From: an uncultured Mobilibacterium sp.
GTDB taxonomy: Bacteria > Bacillota > Clostridia > Peptostreptococcales > Anaerovoracaceae
Direction of reading: 5' to 3'
Length of the DNA: 64,000 bases
Assembly (NCBI GenBank): GCA_947254375.1
Contig: CAMYCF010000001.1
Location: forward strand, 62,001-126,000
Shown: in pieces, positions 26,573 through 37,102 of the stretch
Layout of the letters: the number at the start of each line of letters is the position of its first letter
Numbering within the stretch: position 1 is the stretch's first letter
Notes under the pieces: model-generated
What the model was told of the DNA's origin: nothing
The model's input: the letters and a program-made list of their open reading frames with translations, nothing else
Database searches by the model: none
Translations under genes and position numbers: made by a program

Positions 26573-27989
26573 GTTTTACATAAAAGGAATAACGAACATC
26601 TATCACTACGATGCTCTTTGCAGGGCGTTCCTGGGCGACGGGGATTTTAAGGTGATACCGCTCGGCGGAGTTACCGATAAAAATTTACCGTCATGCGACC
26701 CGGAAACCCTTCCCGAAGATGATTCTTTCGTGATCAACGAATGCGGAAGCACGGACAGGGACGCGATAAAAAGGGAACTCTACGAAAAGCTCAGGGAGCT
26801 GACGGGGACCGACCTCAGGTGGGGAACGCTCACGGGAGTAAAGCCCCTGAAGCTCGCGCAAAAGTCGTATTCGGAGCTCGGAGCAACTGACGGCGACCCC
26901 GAAAGCAGACAAGCAGTAACGGACGATCTCGGTAAAAGATATTTCGTGACGCCGGAGAAGGCGGGACTTCTGTGCGACATCTCGGAATACAGGAGATCCG
27001 AGGTCTGCCCGCCGCCTCAAAACAGCATCTCGCTGTACGCGGGGATACCTTTCTGCCCGACGCGCTGCAGGTACTGCTCGTTTTCGTCGACCGTGGCTGA
27101 AGGAGCGGATATTGACGGATATCTCGAATGTCTGAAGCGCGAGATCATCTATACGGGTGAGAGGGCTTCTGCGACGGGAATGAAAGTCGAAAGCCTGTAC
27201 ATCGGCGGAGGCACCCCTACAACGCTTACGCCGGCACAAATGGAAAATCTTCTGTATACGCTCGAAAAGGCTTTTTCGATCGATCCGCAGACCGCCGAGA
27301 TAACGGTCGAGGCGGGAAGGCCTGACACGATAGACGAAGATATACTAAAGGTGATAAAGGACGCCGGCCGCAGGAGGATAAGCATAAATCCTCAGTCGAC
27401 CGACGACATCACACTCAAGAGGATAGGAAGGGCGCATACATCAAAGGACCTTCTGAACGCTTTTGAGATCGCAGGTAGGGTCGGATTTGAAACGGTAAAT
27501 TCCGACGTCATCGCGGGCCTCGAAGGTGAGACCGTAGAGACATTCGAAAAGACGCTTAGGGATGTCATCTCGCTCGGCGCTGGCAACGTCACGGTCCACA
27601 CGCTGTCGGTAAAACGCGGCTCAAGGCTCAAAGAAGAGGACCCGTATTTTTATAAAAGAAACGAAGAAACGGCGGTGGAAATGCTTGCGAGGGCACGGGA
27701 AATACTCGGCACTGAAGGTTTTTACCCCTACTACATATACAGGCAGAAACACCAGATCGGAGGCCTCGAGAACGTGGGATACTGCAAACGCGGCAGGCAT
27801 TCGATCTATAATATAAGGATAATGGATGAGGATCAGACGCTGATCGCGCTCGGCGCGGGAGGTGTCGGCAAAAAATATTTCAAAGAGGACGATCATATCG
27901 AGCGCATCCCGAATGTAAGCGATCCGAAAGTTTACTGTGAAAGGATAGATGAGATGATCGCCAGGAAAAACGGCTTTTTCGGAGGATAA
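26565..27989 (+). CDS. hemZ: Coproporphyrinogen III dehydrogenase-like radical SAM protein HemZ
   Basis: 474 residues. Radical-SAM cluster IPFCPTRCRYCSF (C-x3-C-x2-C) near 162-174, YIGGGTPT, and HemN-like C-terminal part (YYIYRQKHQIGGLENVGY, the HemZ-specific tail). HemZ homologues oxidise coproporphyrinogen III without oxygen, but no other haem genes occur here, so the role could be another radical-SAM reaction. ATG 26565 gives the typical N-terminus MYKFYIKG; the frame from 26541 is an overlap extension. Adjacent hisS starts 1 bp after the stop. Confidence 0.9.
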   Translation: MYKFYIKGITNIYHYDALCRAFLGDGDFKVIPLGGVTDKNLPSCDPETLPEDDSFVINECGSTDRDAIKRELYEKLRELTGTDLRWGTLTGVKPLKLAQKSYSELGATDGDPESRQAVTDDLGKRYFVTPEKAGLLCDISEYRRSEVCPPPQNSISLYAGIPFCPTRCRYCSFSSTVAEGADIDGYLECLKREIIYTGERASATGMKVESLYIGGGTPTTLTPAQMENLLYTLEKAFSIDPQTAEITVEAGRPDTIDEDILKVIKDAGRRRISINPQSTDDITLKRIGRAHTSKDLLNAFEIAGRVGFETVNSDVIAGLEGETVETFEKTLRDVISLGAGNVTVHTLSVKRGSRLKEEDPYFYKRNEETAVEMLARAREILGTEGFYPYYIYRQKHQIGGLENVGYCKRGRHSIYNIRIMDEDQTLIALGAGGVGKKYFKEDDHIERIPNVSDPKVYCERIDEMIARKNGFFGG

Positions 27990-27990
27990 A

Positions 27991-29253
27991 ATGGCGATAA
28001 AAGCTCCAAAAGGAACTAAAGACGTATTCCCGCAGGATGCGTACAAATGGCAGTACATCGAGAAGGAGTTCGCGGATCTCGCGGCCGGATACGGCTTCGA
28101 GGAAGTGCGGACGCCGACTTTTGAAAGCACCGACCTTTTTAACAGGGGCGTAGGCGAAACGACGGACATCGTCCAGAAGGAGATGTACACCTTTGAGGAT
28201 CTGGGGAAGAGAAGCATCACGCTGAAGCCGGAGGGAACATCTCCGACCGTAAGGGCTTTTATAGAGAACAAAGCCTTCGCGGACATGCAGCCGAGCAAGT
28301 ACAGGTACGATATCTCGTGCTTCCGCTACGAAAAACCGCAGGCGGGGCGCCTCAGGGAGTTCCACCAGTTCGGGATAGAGAATTTCGGGACGCACGATAT
28401 GCTCGCCGATGCCGAGGTCATAGCGGTCGCGGACGACTATCTCAAGAGGATGGGTATAAAAGACGTGTCCCTCGGGATAAACAGCGTCGGCTGCCGCAAG
28501 TGCAGGCCGCTCTACAGGGAGGCGTTAAAAGAATTCCTGAGGCCTAAATACGACATGCTCTGCGACACGTGCAAGACGAGGTTCGAAAACAACCCGATGC
28601 GCATACTTGACTGTAAGTCGCCGGAGGATCAGAAGCTCGTGCAGGACGCGCCTGTTATGCTAGATCACCTCTGCGACGAATGCAGGAAGGACTTTGAGGA
28701 GCTTCAGGAGAACCTCGACGCCATGGGGATAAAGTATGAGATAGATCCGAAGATCGTAAGGGGACTTGATTATTACACCCAGACGGCTTTCGAGTTCGTG
28801 AGCTCCGCGATAGGCGCTCAGGGAACGGTCTGCGGCGGCGGTCGCTACGACCACCTCATCGAGGAGATCGGCGGTCCCGACATGCCGGGAGTCGGATTCG
28901 GTCTCGGCAAGGAAAGGCTGATAATGCTCATGGAGCAGAACGGCAGCGATTTCGGCGGCAGAAGGACTCCGGACATCTTTGCGGCATACATCGGCGACAA
29001 TGCAAAGAAGTACGCCCTTAAGCTCGTTCAGTCCCTCAGGCGCGACGGGATCTTCGCCGTTATGGACACGATGGGAAGGAACCTCAAGGGCCAGATGAAA
29101 TATTCGAACAAGGTCGGCGCGGGATTTTCGGTCGTGATCGGAGACGACGAAATCGCGACCGGCATGCTGACGCTCAAGAATATGGAGAGCGGCGAGCAGC
29201 AGAAGGTGTCCGCGGATGAGATCTCAAAGATCCTGGCGGAGCGGGTAAAATAA
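27991..29253 (+). CDS. hisS: Histidyl-tRNA synthetase
   Basis: 420 residues. Class II synthetase: motif 1 (PTFESTDLFNRGVGETTDIVQKEMY region), motif 2 (RYDISCFRYEKPQAGRLREF), HisA-specific region VRGLDYYTQTAFEF, motif 3 GVGFGLGKERLI, and a C-terminal anticodon-binding domain (about 325-415). Directly follows hemZ and precedes aspS, a common Firmicute pair. No T-box leader is seen upstream. Confidence 0.97.
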   Translation: MAIKAPKGTKDVFPQDAYKWQYIEKEFADLAAGYGFEEVRTPTFESTDLFNRGVGETTDIVQKEMYTFEDLGKRSITLKPEGTSPTVRAFIENKAFADMQPSKYRYDISCFRYEKPQAGRLREFHQFGIENFGTHDMLADAEVIAVADDYLKRMGIKDVSLGINSVGCRKCRPLYREALKEFLRPKYDMLCDTCKTRFENNPMRILDCKSPEDQKLVQDAPVMLDHLCDECRKDFEELQENLDAMGIKYEIDPKIVRGLDYYTQTAFEFVSSAIGAQGTVCGGGRYDHLIEEIGGPDMPGVGFGLGKERLIMLMEQNGSDFGGRRTPDIFAAYIGDNAKKYALKLVQSLRRDGIFAVMDTMGRNLKGQMKYSNKVGAGFSVVIGDDEIATGMLTLKNMESGEQQKVSADEISKILAERVK

Positions 29254-29342
29254 CGGCTTTTAGAAAAGACGGACCGCATAAGGGCGGGCCGCGTGAAGCA
29301 GTTTTTAAAAATTTTTATAAAATATATCGAGAAGGATGAGTC

Positions 29343-31124
29343 ATGTCTGAAATTTACAAGAGAACGCATATGTGCGGAGACCTCAGGGCTTCCGACATAG
29401 GTAAAAAGGTGGTACTTAACGGCTGGGTGGCCAAGAAGCGCGATTTCGGCGAGCTTATATTCGTCGACATCCGCGATAAAAGCGGGATCACGCAGATCAC
29501 TTTTAACGATGAGTGCGACAGGGAGGTGCTCGACAAAGCGGCTTCTCTCAGGAGCGAGTTCGTCATCGGGATAAAAGGGACGGTCGCCGAAAGGAGCTCC
29601 AAGAACGATAAGATTCCGACGGGAGACGTCGAAGTCTTCGCGGACGATCTCGTCATCTATTCGAAGTCGGAGACGCCGCCTATATACATCAAGGACGACG
29701 ACAATGTCGACGACGCACTGCGTCTGAAATACAGATATCTTGATCTCAGGAAGCCGAAGATGCAAAGGAATCTCGCGATGAGGCACAAGGTGACGAAGTG
29801 CGCGAGGGACTATTTCGACGAGAACGGTTTTATCGAGGTGGAGACGCCCGTTCTGATAAAGCCGACGCCGGAAGGAGCGAGGGACTATCTCGTGCCGAGC
29901 AGGATCAAAAACGGCGCTTTTTACGCGCTCCCTCAGTCACCTCAGATGTTCAAGCAACTTCTGATGGTCGGCGGCACGGACAGGTATTTCCAGATCGCAA
30001 AGTGCTTCAGGGACGAAGACCTGAGGGCGGACAGGCAGCCTGAATTCACGCAGATCGACCTCGAGATGTCTTTTGCCGACGTCGACGAGGTCATATCCGT
30101 GCAGGAAGGCTTCCTTAAAAAGGTCATGAAAGAGGTCCTCGGAAGGGACATCGAAACGCCTTTCCCGCGCCTTACATACAAAGAGGCGATGGAGAGGTTC
30201 GGATCGGACAAGCCGGACACGCGTTTCGGTTTGGAATTAAAGGATCTGAGCGAACTTTTCAAAGAGAGCTCATTCGAAGTCTTCAGATCGGCCGTAGAAT
30301 CCGGCGGATCAGTCAGGGCCGTATCAGCGCCGGGCGGAGCTGAAGTTTTCTCGAGGAAAAAAATCGATAAGCTCACAGCGGAGGTAAAAGATTACGGCGC
30401 AAAGGGCCTCGTGTGGATAAAATCCGCGGGCGGAGAAGTATCTTCATCGGTGAGCAAGTTTTTCTCTGAGGAACAATTAAGGGACGTGATGAACGCGTGC
30501 GGAGCAGCCGACGGTGATATAATATTCATAGTGGCGGCGGCGGATAAAGTCGTATTCGACTCACTCGGCTTCCTCAGGAAAAGGGTGGCATCGATCATGG
30601 ACATCATCGATAAAGACGCCTTCAACTTCCTCTGGGTCGTCGACTTCCCGATGTTCGAAAAGGACGAGGAAGGTAACATCAAAGCGATGCACCATCCGTT
30701 CACTCATCCTAAGCTCGAGCCTGACGAAGAGATAGAAGACATCATGGCTCTCAATGCCGACGCGTACGACATCGTACTGAACGGAGTCGAGCTCGGCGGA
30801 GGAAGCATAAGGATACACGACAGGAAGCTGCAGTCGAGGATGTTCGAAACGCTCGGCCTCACGCCTGAAGAATGCGAAGAGAAGTTCGGCTTCCTTATAG
30901 AGGCATTCAAATACGGAGCGCCGCCTCATGCGGGACTCGCCTACGGACTCGACAGGCTCGTCATGCTCCTCCTCGGAGAGGACAGCATAAGGGAAGTCAT
31001 TGCATTCCCTAAGAACCAGAATGCGGAGTGCCCGGTCTGCGAAGCTCCGGGATATGCCGACGGGGAACAGCTTGCAGAGCTCGGGATCGCTCTTCGAAAT
31101 ACCGAAGGCGGCGTGCAGCAGTGA
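29343..31124 (+). CDS. aspS: Aspartyl-tRNA synthetase (bacterial type)
   Basis: 593 residues. N-terminal OB-fold anticodon domain (about 1-110), class II core with motif 2 FRDEDLRADRQPEFTQ, the bacterial GAD insertion (about 290-405), and motif 3 GLAYGLDRLVMLL. AAGGATGAG precedes the start. The 89-bp gap from hisS holds an imperfect stem but no clear terminator, so hisS-aspS is probably one transcript. Confidence 0.97.
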   Translation: MSEIYKRTHMCGDLRASDIGKKVVLNGWVAKKRDFGELIFVDIRDKSGITQITFNDECDREVLDKAASLRSEFVIGIKGTVAERSSKNDKIPTGDVEVFADDLVIYSKSETPPIYIKDDDNVDDALRLKYRYLDLRKPKMQRNLAMRHKVTKCARDYFDENGFIEVETPVLIKPTPEGARDYLVPSRIKNGAFYALPQSPQMFKQLLMVGGTDRYFQIAKCFRDEDLRADRQPEFTQIDLEMSFADVDEVISVQEGFLKKVMKEVLGRDIETPFPRLTYKEAMERFGSDKPDTRFGLELKDLSELFKESSFEVFRSAVESGGSVRAVSAPGGAEVFSRKKIDKLTAEVKDYGAKGLVWIKSAGGEVSSSVSKFFSEEQLRDVMNACGAADGDIIFIVAAADKVVFDSLGFLRKRVASIMDIIDKDAFNFLWVVDFPMFEKDEEGNIKAMHHPFTHPKLEPDEEIEDIMALNADAYDIVLNGVELGGGSIRIHDRKLQSRMFETLGLTPEECEEKFGFLIEAFKYGAPPHAGLAYGLDRLVMLLLGEDSIREVIAFPKNQNAECPVCEAPGYADGEQLAELGIALRNTEGGVQQ

Positions 31125-31140
31125 TCGATGCGGCGGATGC

Positions 31141-31162
31141 GCTGAGAAAAAGCTGAGAAAAA
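31141..31162 (+). repeat. 2 x 11-bp tandem duplication before nadD
   Basis: GCTGAGAAAAA is repeated exactly twice and is followed by GAGGATG, the nadD ribosome-binding region. Confidence 0.75.
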
Positions 31163-31176
31163 GAGGATGACCGGAC

Positions 31177-31791
31177 ATGTCAGGCAAAGGCTCTGTAAAA
31201 ACGATAATATTCGGCGGTACGTTCGACCCGATACACTACGGGCACCTTCGGCTCGCCGAAAAAGCGCTGGCGGAGACATCTGCCGAACGGCTCGTTTTTA
31301 TGCCGGCCCGAATATCTCCTTTTAAACTCGACAGGACCGCTCCTTCGCCTTCACACAGATATGCGATGATAAAGCTTGCGATAGAAGGGAAGAAGGGATT
31401 CGCGGTTTCGAGGTATGAGATAGACAGGGATGAGGTGTCGTATACGTATGACACTTTGAGCCACATGAGCGCGGAATACGGAGAAGGGATATCGTTCCTT
31501 ATGGGATACGATTCGCTTATAGACGTTGAAACTTGGTACAGGGGAGAAGAGATCCTGAAAAAATTCCCTCTCATAGCAGGAGCGAGGCCGGGAAGTCCCG
31601 ACGTTCGGGCCATGGAGAGCGTAAAAAGGTATGAAAAGATCTACGGTGCCGATATAACGATACTGGAGATCGAATCGTTCAGGGCTTCTTCGACCGAGAT
31701 AAGGAAAGCTGTATCTGAGGGGAAGGACATAAGTGCACTCGTGCCTCCGGCTGTGAAAGGTTACATACTCGAAAATGGATTATACAGATAA
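31177..31791 (+). CDS. nadD: Nicotinate-nucleotide adenylyltransferase
   Basis: 204 residues. Adenylyltransferase that makes deamido-NAD. Nucleotidyltransferase signature IFGGTFDPIHYGHLRLAE (about 9-26, with HxGH) and the C-terminal SFRASSTEIRKAV motif (SxTxxR). Overlaps yqeK by 17 bp and belongs to the conserved nadD-yqeK-rsfS-leuS operon. Confidence 0.95.
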   Translation: MSGKGSVKTIIFGGTFDPIHYGHLRLAEKALAETSAERLVFMPARISPFKLDRTAPSPSHRYAMIKLAIEGKKGFAVSRYEIDRDEVSYTYDTLSHMSAEYGEGISFLMGYDSLIDVETWYRGEEILKKFPLIAGARPGSPDVRAMESVKRYEKIYGADITILEIESFRASSTEIRKAVSEGKDISALVPPAVKGYILENGLYR

Positions 31792-32368
31792 GATCGCCGA
31801 AATAAGAGGACGGCTGACAGAGCTGCTCAGTCCGAAGCGATACAGGCACAGCGTCGGCGTCGCTCGGATGGCGGAAAAATTGGCCGGCATATACGGAGCG
31901 GACAGGGATAAGGCGTATTTTGCCGGATTCGTGCACGACATAGCGAAGGGCTACGACACACAGGAGCTCAACGAACTCGTGCGGAAATACGGCCTGCCCG
32001 AAGAATTCATAGATTCGCCCGCGCTCGCCCATTCAAAGGTCGGGGCCGAGATATTGAAAGAGGAGTACGGCATCGACGATGAGGACGTGCTGAACGCCGT
32101 AAGGTATCACACGACGGGAAGAGCGAACATGAGCCTTCTGGAGGAGATAGTCTACGTCTCCGACGCCATAGAGCAGAACAGGAGCTATGAGGGCCTCCGA
32201 AGACTTCGTATGCTGGCGAGCTTCGACCTCGACAAGGCGTGCCTTGAGATCATAGAATTTTGCATAGAGAACGTTAAAAGACGCGGCATACTGCTCGCGG
32301 ACGACACCATAAAAGCCAAATATTTTATAGAGGATAAGATCAAAGGAGAACCGAACAGATGGAAATAA
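31775..32368 (+). CDS. yqeK: Symmetrical Ap4A hydrolase / HD-domain protein YqeK
   Basis: 197 residues. HD-domain metal site: RHSVGVARMAE, FVHDIAKG (HD pair) and LAHSKVGAEIL, YHTTG further on. Members cleave diadenosine tetraphosphate symmetrically to ADP. Overlaps nadD at the 5' end and rsfS by 10 bp at the 3' end, implying translational coupling. Confidence 0.94.
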   Translation: MDYTDKIAEIRGRLTELLSPKRYRHSVGVARMAEKLAGIYGADRDKAYFAGFVHDIAKGYDTQELNELVRKYGLPEEFIDSPALAHSKVGAEILKEEYGIDDEDVLNAVRYHTTGRANMSLLEEIVYVSDAIEQNRSYEGLRRLRMLASFDLDKACLEIIEFCIENVKRRGILLADDTIKAKYFIEDKIKGEPNRWK

Positions 32369-32703
32369 AAGAGAAAGCACACATTTTAGCGGAGACGATA
32401 GCGGAGAAAAAGGGAAGGGACATAATCGTGATAGACATATCCGAAAAATCGTCTTTTGCCGACTACTTTGTAAACGCGACGGCGGGGTCCGACAGACAGC
32501 TCGGCGCTCTCGTCGATTTCGTCAAAGACAAGGCCGCGGAGCTCGATCTTACCCTTAAAAATTCGGAAGGAAAAGCCGGCGGCGGCTGGATCTTGGTGGA
32601 CCTCGGAGATATCGTCGTGAATATCTTCAATTCGGAGACCAGAGAAAAATACTCGCTCGACAAGATCTGGGGCGACTGCAACATTGAGATGATCGACGAT
32701 TAG
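32359..32703 (+). CDS. rsfS: Ribosomal silencing factor RsfS
   Basis: 114 residues. DUF143 fold with [17 protein letters not shown] and [17 protein letters not shown], the L14-binding surface that blocks 70S joining during starvation. Start overlaps yqeK; leuS begins 11 bp after its stop. Confidence 0.95.
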   Translation: MEIKEKAHILAETIAEKKGRDIIVIDISEKSSFADYFVNATAGSDRQLGALVDFVKDKAAELDLTLKNSEGKAGGGWILVDLGDIVVNIFNSETREKYSLDKIWGDCNIEMIDD

Positions 32704-32714
32704 GAGTGCACGCG

Positions 32715-35198
32715 ATGAAGGAAAAATATAATTTTAAAGAGATAGAAAAGAAGTGGCAGAAGGTCTGGGAGGACGAAGGAGCTTTTAAGACGTCCGAGGA
32801 TTTTTCGAAGGAAAAATATTACGTGCTCGAGATGTTCCCTTATCCTTCGGGCAAGCTCCACATGGGCCACGTCAGGAATTATTCGATAGGAGACGTCGTC
32901 GCCCGTTTCAAGAAGATGAGCGGGTACAACGTCATGCATCCGATGGGCTGGGACTCTTTCGGTCTGCCGGCGGAAAACGCCGCGATCAAGCGTCAGATAC
33001 ACCCTGCGATCTGGACCGACAGGAACATCGAAGCGATGCGTGAGCAGCAGAAGACCCTCGGCATCGGATACGATTGGGACAGGGAAGTCGCCACATGCAA
33101 AGAGGACTACTATAAATGGATGCAGTGGATATTCATAAAATTTTACAACAGGGGTCTCGCCTATAAAAAGGACAACCCCGTAAATTGGTGTCCGAGTTGC
33201 AAGACCGTCCTCGCGAACGAGCAGGTGGTAGACGGTAAATGCGAGCGCTGTAAAACGGAAGTTGCGAAGAAAAGGCTGTCGCAGTGGTACCTCAAGATCA
33301 CCGATTACGCCGACAGGCTCCTCGACGACCTCGACACGCTCGACGGCTGGCCGGACAAGGTAAAAACGATGCAACGCAACTGGATCCGCAGATCCGTCGG
33401 TGCGGAAGTGACATTCGATATCGAAGGATTTGACGGTAAACTCACCGTATTTACTACGAGGCCGGACACCCTTTACGGCGTCACCTACATGGTCCTCGCT
33501 CCTGAACACCCTTATGTCGAGGAACTCACGAGGGGGACCGAATATGAGGCGCCTGCGAAGGCATATCTCGAGGAGACCCTCAAAAAGAGCGAGATCGAAA
33601 GGTCTTCGACGGTAAAAGAAAAGACGGGCGAATTCATCGGAAAATACGCGATAAATCCCGTAAGCGGCAAAAAAGTGCCTATCTACATATCGGATTACGT
33701 AATGATGGATTACGGTACCGGAGCCATAATGGCCGTTCCTGCACACGACAGCAGGGACTTCGAATTCGCTAAAAAATTCGGTATAGAGATCATACCTGTC
33801 GTTTCGAACGGCGATGAAGCTGCCGAGAACGGCGAACAGAAAGCCGCCACCGAGGCTTCGGGAACGATAATAAATTCCGGTAAATATAACGGAATGGACT
33901 CCGACGAGATGAAGTCCGTCATCGTAGAAGAGCTCGAACAGAGGGGAATCGGAAAGAAGACGATCAATTACCGTCTCAGGGACTGGCTGATCTCGAGGCA
34001 GAGATATTGGGGAACGCCGATACCTATGGTCCACTGCGACAAGTGCGGATGGGTACCTGAAAAAGTCGATAACCTGCCGGTAAAACTCCCTACAGACGTC
34101 GAATTCACCGGCAACGGAGAATCACCGCTCGCGACTTCTCCTACGTTCAAATACACGAAGTGCCCGGTCTGCGGGGGAGACGCCCTGCGCGAGACCGATA
34201 CGATGGACACGTTCCTCGATTCTTCGTGGTATTTCCTGCGTTTCTGCGACCCGCACAACACGGAGCTTCCTTTCGACAGAAAGAAGGCCGATTACTGGAT
34301 GAAGGTAGATCAGTACATAGGCGGCGTCGAGCACGCTATACTCCACCTGATGTACGCGAGATTTTTCCAGATGGTGCTCGCTGACGAGGGACTCGTATCG
34401 GCCGAAGAGCCGTTCGAAAACCTTCTGACTCAGGGCATGGTACTCAAAGACGGAGCCAAGATGAGCAAGTCTCTCGGCAACGTCGTTTCGCCTGAAGAGA
34501 TACAGGAAAAATACGGAGCCGACACGGCGAGGCTGTTCATTTTGTTCGCCGCACCTCCGGAGAAGGAACTCGAGTGGTCGGATGCCGGAGTGGACGGCAG
34601 CTACAGGTTCCTGAACAGAGTCTACAAACTCGTATATTGGTACGTTTCAAACTACGGCGATTCGCCTGAGAGAAAAGCGTCGGCGGAAACGAAGTCGGAC
34701 GACGACAAAAAGCTTTTATACGCTCTCAACGCGACGATAAAGAAGGTGACCGAGGACATCGGCGGGACCTTCAGTTTCAACACGGCTATAAGTTCCGTCA
34801 TGGAACTCGTAAACGAACTTTACAAATATAAACAGAAAGAGGACGGCATAAACGTCACCCTTCTCGGGGACGTGATCGAAAACCTCGTCATCGTACTCAA
34901 TCCTTTCGTTCCGCACATCACCGAAGAGATGTGGAGCGAGCTCGGGAATGAAACGAGACTTTACGAAACGCCTTGGCCGAAATACGACCCGAAGGCCCTC
35001 GTCCCCGATGAGATCACTGTGATCGTTCAGGTAAACGGGAAGCTCAAAGACAAGCTTCAGGTGCCGAACGGTTCTGAAAAGGAGATGATTCAAGAAATGG
35101 CTATGGAATCGGAAAAAGTGAGGGAGGCGCTCGGCGGTAAGGACCCCGTAAAGGTCATTTTCGTGCCGGGCAAGCTCATAAATTTTGTCGTAAAATAG
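32715..35198 (+). CDS. leuS: Leucyl-tRNA synthetase
   Basis: 827 residues. Class I synthetase with HIGH-type [10 protein letters not shown] (about 45-54), a zinc-binding CPSC/CERC insert, the CP1 editing domain (about 220-420), and KMSKS ([10 protein letters not shown]) near 587. ATG 32715 is preferred over GTG 32706 because AGGAG (32702-32706) lies 8 bp ahead. Last gene of the nadD-yqeK-rsfS-leuS operon; RNase J follows after 12 bp and may be co-transcribed. No T-box is present. Confidence 0.97.
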   Translation: MKEKYNFKEIEKKWQKVWEDEGAFKTSEDFSKEKYYVLEMFPYPSGKLHMGHVRNYSIGDVVARFKKMSGYNVMHPMGWDSFGLPAENAAIKRQIHPAIWTDRNIEAMREQQKTLGIGYDWDREVATCKEDYYKWMQWIFIKFYNRGLAYKKDNPVNWCPSCKTVLANEQVVDGKCERCKTEVAKKRLSQWYLKITDYADRLLDDLDTLDGWPDKVKTMQRNWIRRSVGAEVTFDIEGFDGKLTVFTTRPDTLYGVTYMVLAPEHPYVEELTRGTEYEAPAKAYLEETLKKSEIERSSTVKEKTGEFIGKYAINPVSGKKVPIYISDYVMMDYGTGAIMAVPAHDSRDFEFAKKFGIEIIPVVSNGDEAAENGEQKAATEASGTIINSGKYNGMDSDEMKSVIVEELEQRGIGKKTINYRLRDWLISRQRYWGTPIPMVHCDKCGWVPEKVDNLPVKLPTDVEFTGNGESPLATSPTFKYTKCPVCGGDALRETDTMDTFLDSSWYFLRFCDPHNTELPFDRKKADYWMKVDQYIGGVEHAILHLMYARFFQMVLADEGLVSAEEPFENLLTQGMVLKDGAKMSKSLGNVVSPEEIQEKYGADTARLFILFAAPPEKELEWSDAGVDGSYRFLNRVYKLVYWYVSNYGDSPERKASAETKSDDDKKLLYALNATIKKVTEDIGGTFSFNTAISSVMELVNELYKYKQKEDGINVTLLGDVIENLVIVLNPFVPHITEEMWSELGNETRLYETPWPKYDPKALVPDEITVIVQVNGKLKDKLQVPNGSEKEMIQEMAMESEKVREALGGKDPVKVIFVPGKLINFVVK

Positions 35199-35210
35199 CC
35201 GTTCGACATT

Positions 35211-37043
35211 ATGAAAAACGAGAAAATAAACGAAAAGAAGATAAAAGGTCATTCGGGCGCGCATCAGGGCAAGCCGCTCGGTGAAAACAGGGATAAAAAC
35301 AAACAGAAACTCAAGAACAAGGCTGGATCGTTCGGCGACGGCAAACACGGAAAAGATCAACAGAAGCCGGCTAAAAGGAAGCAGCACAGGAACCCGCCGA
35401 TGAGGATAACGCCTCTTGGCGGTTGCATGGAGATCGGAAAGAACATTACCGTCGTCGAATACGAAAACGACATGATCCTGATCGACTGCGGCTTCGCTTT
35501 CCCGGAACATGAAATGTTCGGTATCGATGTCGTCATACCTGATTTTACGTACATCAAAGAGAACGCTTCTAAGCTGAGGGGCCTCATAATAACCCACGGA
35601 CACGAGGACCATATAGGCGGCATACCGTTCCTCCTCAAAGAGGTGAGCGTGCCGATATATGCGTCGCCGCTCTCTATGGGGCTCATCGACAACAAGCTGA
35701 GCGAGCACGGACTGACGGCGGAAAAGCACATAATAAAGTCGGGAGACGTTTTCAAGCTCGGCGCTTTTAGGGTGGAAGCGATAACGACGAACCACAGCAT
35801 CGCGGATGCCTTCGCTTTTTCCGTGAAGTGCCCCGGCGGACACCTCGTCCATACGGGAGACTTCAAGGTCGACTATTCTCCGCTCGACGGAAAGAGGATA
35901 GACCTGAGCCGCTTCGCGGCGCTCGGAGACGAGGGCGTGGACGTCCTCATGTGCGACAGCACGAACGTCCTAAAGCCGGGATATACGCCGTCAGAGAAGG
36001 TCGTCATTGACTCGATGAACGAGATATTCGACAAGACCGACAAGCGCATAATAATCGCCACATTTGCATCCAATATTTACAGGATAAAACATTTTATGGA
36101 GGCGTCGATCGAGCACGGCAGAAAGATCGCCGTTTCGGGAAGATCGATGGAGAACGTCGTAAAACTCGCGATAGAGCTCGGATACATCGACATACCGATG
36201 AGCGCTTTCGTCGACATAAGGCAGATAGGCAATATACCCGACAGCAACCTTACGATAGTTACGACGGGAAGCCAGGGCGAGCCGATGTCGGCCCTTACGC
36301 GCATGGCGAACGACAGTCACAAGGCGGTCAAGCTCAAGAAAAACGATGTCGTCGTATTTTCGTCGTCGCCGATCCCGGGAAACGAAAAGACGATAACGAA
36401 TATAGTCAACAAGCTGTATGAGAAGAAGGTCGACGTTTTCCTCTCCGACGTGGTGGATATACACGTTTCCGGCCACGCGAGGCAGGAGGAGCTGAAGCTC
36501 ATACATACGCTCCTTCGTCCGAGGTTCTTCATACCGGCGCACGGCGAATACCGCCACCTCATAGAGCACGGTCTTCTCGCCGAAGGACTCGGGATGAACA
36601 AGGGCAACGTCTTCGTCATTGGGAACGGCGATTCGCTCCTGGTTGACAACAGGCAGGCGAAGTTCGAGCCGAAATACGCTCCTGCAGAAGGTGTCCTCGT
36701 CGACGGATACGGCATCGGAGATGTCGGCAGCGTAGTCCTTCGGGACAGGAAGCAGCTTTCGGAAGCGGGCCTCGTCGTCATTTCGGTCGCCCTCGATTCG
36801 TCCACGAAGAAGCCGGTCGCAAGGCCGGAACTCATGACGCGCGGGTTCATATATGTAAAAGAAAATGCGCCTCTCATCGATGAGGCGACTTCGGTGATAT
36901 ACGACACGCTCGACAGGATCGAAAGGGAAGGGATAAAAGATCACAACGGCATCAAGAACGCCCTGCGCGACGATATGAGGTCTTTTATCTACAAAAAGAC
37001 GAGAAGGAACCCGGTTATACTTTCGGTGATACTGTACGTCTGA
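35211..37043 (+). CDS. rnj: Ribonuclease J with a basic N-terminal extension
   Basis: 610 residues, longer than the usual 555. The first 63 or so residues are rich in Lys, Gln and Asn, with no hydrophobic core, resembling a disordered RNA-binding tail; the catalytic part starts at RITPLGGCMEIGKN. Metallo-beta-lactamase motif THGHEDHIGG, VHTGDFK, beta-CASP region (SGRSMENV), HVSGHARQEE and PAHGEYRH are all present. Acts in mRNA decay and rRNA maturation as a 5'-3' exo- and endonuclease. The start codon is ATG 35211 without a strong ribosome-binding site. Confidence 0.93.
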   Translation: MKNEKINEKKIKGHSGAHQGKPLGENRDKNKQKLKNKAGSFGDGKHGKDQQKPAKRKQHRNPPMRITPLGGCMEIGKNITVVEYENDMILIDCGFAFPEHEMFGIDVVIPDFTYIKENASKLRGLIITHGHEDHIGGIPFLLKEVSVPIYASPLSMGLIDNKLSEHGLTAEKHIIKSGDVFKLGAFRVEAITTNHSIADAFAFSVKCPGGHLVHTGDFKVDYSPLDGKRIDLSRFAALGDEGVDVLMCDSTNVLKPGYTPSEKVVIDSMNEIFDKTDKRIIIATFASNIYRIKHFMEASIEHGRKIAVSGRSMENVVKLAIELGYIDIPMSAFVDIRQIGNIPDSNLTIVTTGSQGEPMSALTRMANDSHKAVKLKKNDVVVFSSSPIPGNEKTITNIVNKLYEKKVDVFLSDVVDIHVSGHARQEELKLIHTLLRPRFFIPAHGEYRHLIEHGLLAEGLGMNKGNVFVIGNGDSLLVDNRQAKFEPKYAPAEGVLVDGYGIGDVGSVVLRDRKQLSEAGLVVISVALDSSTKKPVARPELMTRGFIYVKENAPLIDEATSVIYDTLDRIEREGIKDHNGIKNALRDDMRSFIYKKTRRNPVILSVILYV

Positions 37044-37102
37044 TGCCGATTTTTACGGCGTATAAATAAGATTTTTTACAGAAGGATCGATAAGGAGGAA
37101 GG

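Noticed and set aside
29254..29342. Terminator between hisS and aspS
   Set aside because: CGGACCGC/GCGGGCCG can pair with one mismatch, but the T-run comes about 10 bp later and is followed by more A/T; too weak to call.
27991..32714. T-box riboswitches before hisS, aspS or leuS
   Set aside because: Gaps are 1, 89 and 11 bp; none has room for a T-box, and no TGGNACCGCG-type motif was found.
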